Shown: piece by piece, positions 62,725 through 64,000 of the stretch
How the letters are laid out: the number at the start of each line of letters is the position of its first letter
How positions within the stretch are numbered: position 1 is the first letter of the stretch
NCBI GenBank assembly: GCA_017936885.1
Contig: JAGBEO010000003.1
Coordinates: 166,259 to 230,258 of the forward strand
DNA length: 64,000 bases
Direction: 5' to 3'
From: Lachnospiraceae bacterium
GTDB taxonomy: Bacteria > Bacillota > Clostridia > Lachnospirales > Lachnospiraceae
Position numbers and translations under genes: made by a program
Notes under the pieces: generated by a model
The model's input: only the letters and a program-made list of their open reading frames with translations
What the model was told of the DNA's origin: nothing
Database searches by the model: none

Positions 62725-63000
62725 CCTTTTATCCTGAAAAGGCAAAAAGAGAGTACCCTGAGACGCCTAGTCAAAAGAGTAAAAAACGAGAAAAAGAAAG
62801 ACCTTGTAGAGATGGAAAGTACATCTCTATGAGGTCTTTTCTAATTGGAGAAAAGCCTTGAAAAATAAGAAAATAAGAAGGATTTAAGAAAGAAAAATAG
62901 TAAAAAGTGGGTAGTGGAATCTGCTCTATCAAAGGTGGCAGAGAGGTGGCAAGAGACGTCTAGGGAGAGGATAATGATTTTTGCCCTTTCAGGATAAAGG
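62725..63000. repeat. MITE-like element with long terminal inverted repeats
   Basis: The left arm (62725-62748, CCTTTTATCCTGAAAAGG...) is the reverse complement of the right arm (62978-63000, ...TTTCAGGATAAAGG) apart from one mismatch and one indel. Similarity continues inward (CCCTGAGACGCCT at 62756-62768 against AGACGTCTAGGG at 62953-62964). The 276 bp between the ends carry no gene, only a hairpin. No target duplication was found by eye. Confidence 0.65.
62797..62840 (+). terminator. Terminator-like hairpin inside the MITE-like element
   Basis: AAAGACCT-TG-TAGAGATG (62797-62814) pairs with CATCTCTA-TG-AGGTCTTT (62822-62839) with one TG/TG internal loop, followed by T and CTAATT. Confidence 0.7.
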
Positions 63001-63169
63001 AGATTGCCCTATTACAGCGAGAACGCATTATTTATTTTATATGGTAGGTAATCAATATGGTTGCCTGCTGTATTTATCTTCTTTTTATTATGCATAATAG
63101 ATTAGAAAAGATGTTGCCATCACAGTGGGGATTTTGAAAGAATGAGGTATGGAAAGACCTATGAAATCT

Positions 63170-63233
63170 CGCACCAGTGGTGCGACTATTTAATTTCGAA
63201 AAAGTATTTGAAATGTAACGACAAAGACGTTAC
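63170..63233. promoter_or_regulatory. Two palindromes upstream of the toxin-antitoxin locus (operator candidates)
   Basis: CGCACCA-G-TGGTGCG (63170-63184) and GTAACG...CGTTAC (63215-63233) lie 25-90 nt before the antitoxin start. RelB/DinJ antitoxins bind palindromes near their own promoter, so this is the likely autoregulatory site. Confidence 0.5.
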
Positions 63234-63257
63234 TAAAGTGTTAATAAGAGGTGTTTT

Positions 63258-63860
63258 TTGGAAAAGACAGCAACACTAAATTTAAGAGTAAATACCACTG
63301 TGAAAGGACGAGCAGAGGAAGTTTTATCAAGATTAGGTATACCGATGTCAACAGCAATAGACATGTATTTGAATCAAATTTCTCTTACTGGAGGAATTCC
63401 TTTTGCTGTGACACTTCCGAAAGCACCTAATTCAATTAATATGGATTTAATGGCATCTGAGGATCTTCATGCAAAGTTACAAAAAGGTTATGATGATATA
63501 GAAGCTGGGAAAGTGCAAAATGCAGCAAGTGCATTTGCAAAATTTAGGAGAATCATTAGCATGAAGCAATATATAGTTGAAATTACAGATGAAGCAGTGG
63601 CAGATATGGAACAGCTTTATAATCATATTGCGTATGTCTTGCTTGCCCTAGAGAATGCAATTGGGCAGTATAATCGAATTGCTGATGAAATATTAGAGCT
63701 TGATGTTTTCCCAGAGCGTTTTCGAATTATGGATTCAGAGCCAGAACATTCAAAGGGGATCGAAGAATGTTGGTAGATAATTACTCGGTATTCTATGCTA
63801 TAAAAGAAGATAGAGTGATTATGACGGATGTGTTGTATAGTGCTTCAGATATAGAAGAAT
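63258..63860 (+). pseudogene. RelB/DinJ-type antitoxin fused to a frameshifted RelE-type toxin
   Basis: A TTG start after AGAGGTG opens 'EKTATLNLRVNTTVKGRAEEVLSRLGIPMSTAIDMYLNQ', the ribbon-helix-helix start of RelB/DinJ antitoxins, running to KFRRII. It continues without a stop into 'MKQYIVEITDEAVADMEQLYNHIAYVLLA', the start of a RelE/ParE-type toxin. At the junction, adding one G after AGG would give KFRENH-stop followed by ATG AAG, the normal two-gene order, so a 1-base deletion fused them. A second shift near 63752 ends the frame at 63776, while the proper toxin ending ('RRMLVDNYSVFYAIKEDR', 'TDVLYSASDIEEL') lies in another frame up to 63860, where the IS-linked repeat begins. The toxin is inactive. 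Confidence 0.85.
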
Positions 63861-64000
63861 TAAGTAATTGCGAAACTCGCCAAGCTCGTTCGCGATCTTG
63901 AATCAAAACAGGGATGAATTCGTGCGGAGCAAGAATTCTACAATAAAATATGGATAATCCTACATTTTAGGCACACTTTAATAAGCCTTAGACTTTATGG
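63860..64000 (+). repeat. Direct repeat, copy 2, running off the window
   Basis: Identical to 52990-53130 over all 141 visible nt and in the same orientation. By analogy with copy 1, a minus-strand transposase gene should begin about 30 nt past the window end. It abuts the last codons of the toxin remnant. Confidence 0.9.

Overview
The window looks like a chromosomal segment of an anaerobic Clostridia species, most probably a gut-type Lachnospiraceae. The supporting evidence is moderate GC content, AGGAGG-type ribosome sites, the IreB-RuvX-DUF1292 and TrmR/U32 gene orders of Firmicutes, a type III glutamine synthetase, [FeFe]-hydrogenase maturases, a PcsB-like FtsEX hydrolase system, and secreted enzymes with tandem Ig-like repeats. 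No species can be fixed from sequence alone.

From 1 to 9.8 kb the genes are secreted or surface-associated. They are the 3' part of a GH53 endo-galactanase with a carbohydrate-binding module and many Ig-like repeats, a small membrane-anchored protein resembling a protease propeptide, a large subtilisin-like protease with a 30-bp coding repeat, and a DUF3048 lipoprotein. A 10-G tract sits in the spacer of the promoter in front of the small protein and protease, so their transcription may be phase variable.

From 10 to 41 kb the content is mostly core and collinear. It includes translation and tRNA modification genes (prmA, rsmE, a cysteine desulfurase with thiI, mtaB, trmR with a U32/TrhP-like protein), RNA and DNA housekeeping (ireB-ruvX-DUF1292, RNase J), glnN followed by tRNA-Gln(CTG), and a TM1266-hydE-hydG-hydF maturation cluster. 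After these come an acyl-ACP thioesterase, cvfB, the division cell-wall module ftsE-ftsX-M23-S41, and a few small accessory genes.

From 41 to 50 kb lies the excision-repair locus uvrB-uvrA. It is disturbed: a broken copy of the 5' end of uvrB, still behind a LexA-type box and a promoter, is separated from the intact uvrB by a cassette of about 2.7 kb. The cassette holds two AT-rich genes with nuclease-like signatures (an uncharacterised protein with a GEID...E motif and a YhcG/DUF1016 nuclease). This looks like a mobile defence cassette that integrated at uvrB. A degraded ABC-transporter ATPase and a small regulator/CPBP/GNAT group follow.

From 53 to 64 kb the region is accessory. It is bounded by two identical copies (141 nt visible) of a repeat tied to a decayed DDE transposase. 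Inside are a Schlafen/AlbA_2 regulator, two head-to-head IS110-superfamily recombinases with long structured non-coding flanks that are candidate bridge RNAs, and a tightly coupled two-gene AT-rich operon whose first protein ends in a HEPN-like RNase motif. There is also a 276-bp MITE-like inverted-repeat element and a RelB/RelE-type toxin-antitoxin locus broken by two frameshifts and an inserted repeat.

The strongest candidates for undescribed systems are the HEPN two-gene operon (59.6-62.4 kb) and the uvrB-integrated nuclease cassette (41.8-44.5 kb). Smaller candidates are a covarying hairpin repeat after the desulfurase and uvrB genes, the phase-variable promoter, and the free-standing propeptide-like protein.
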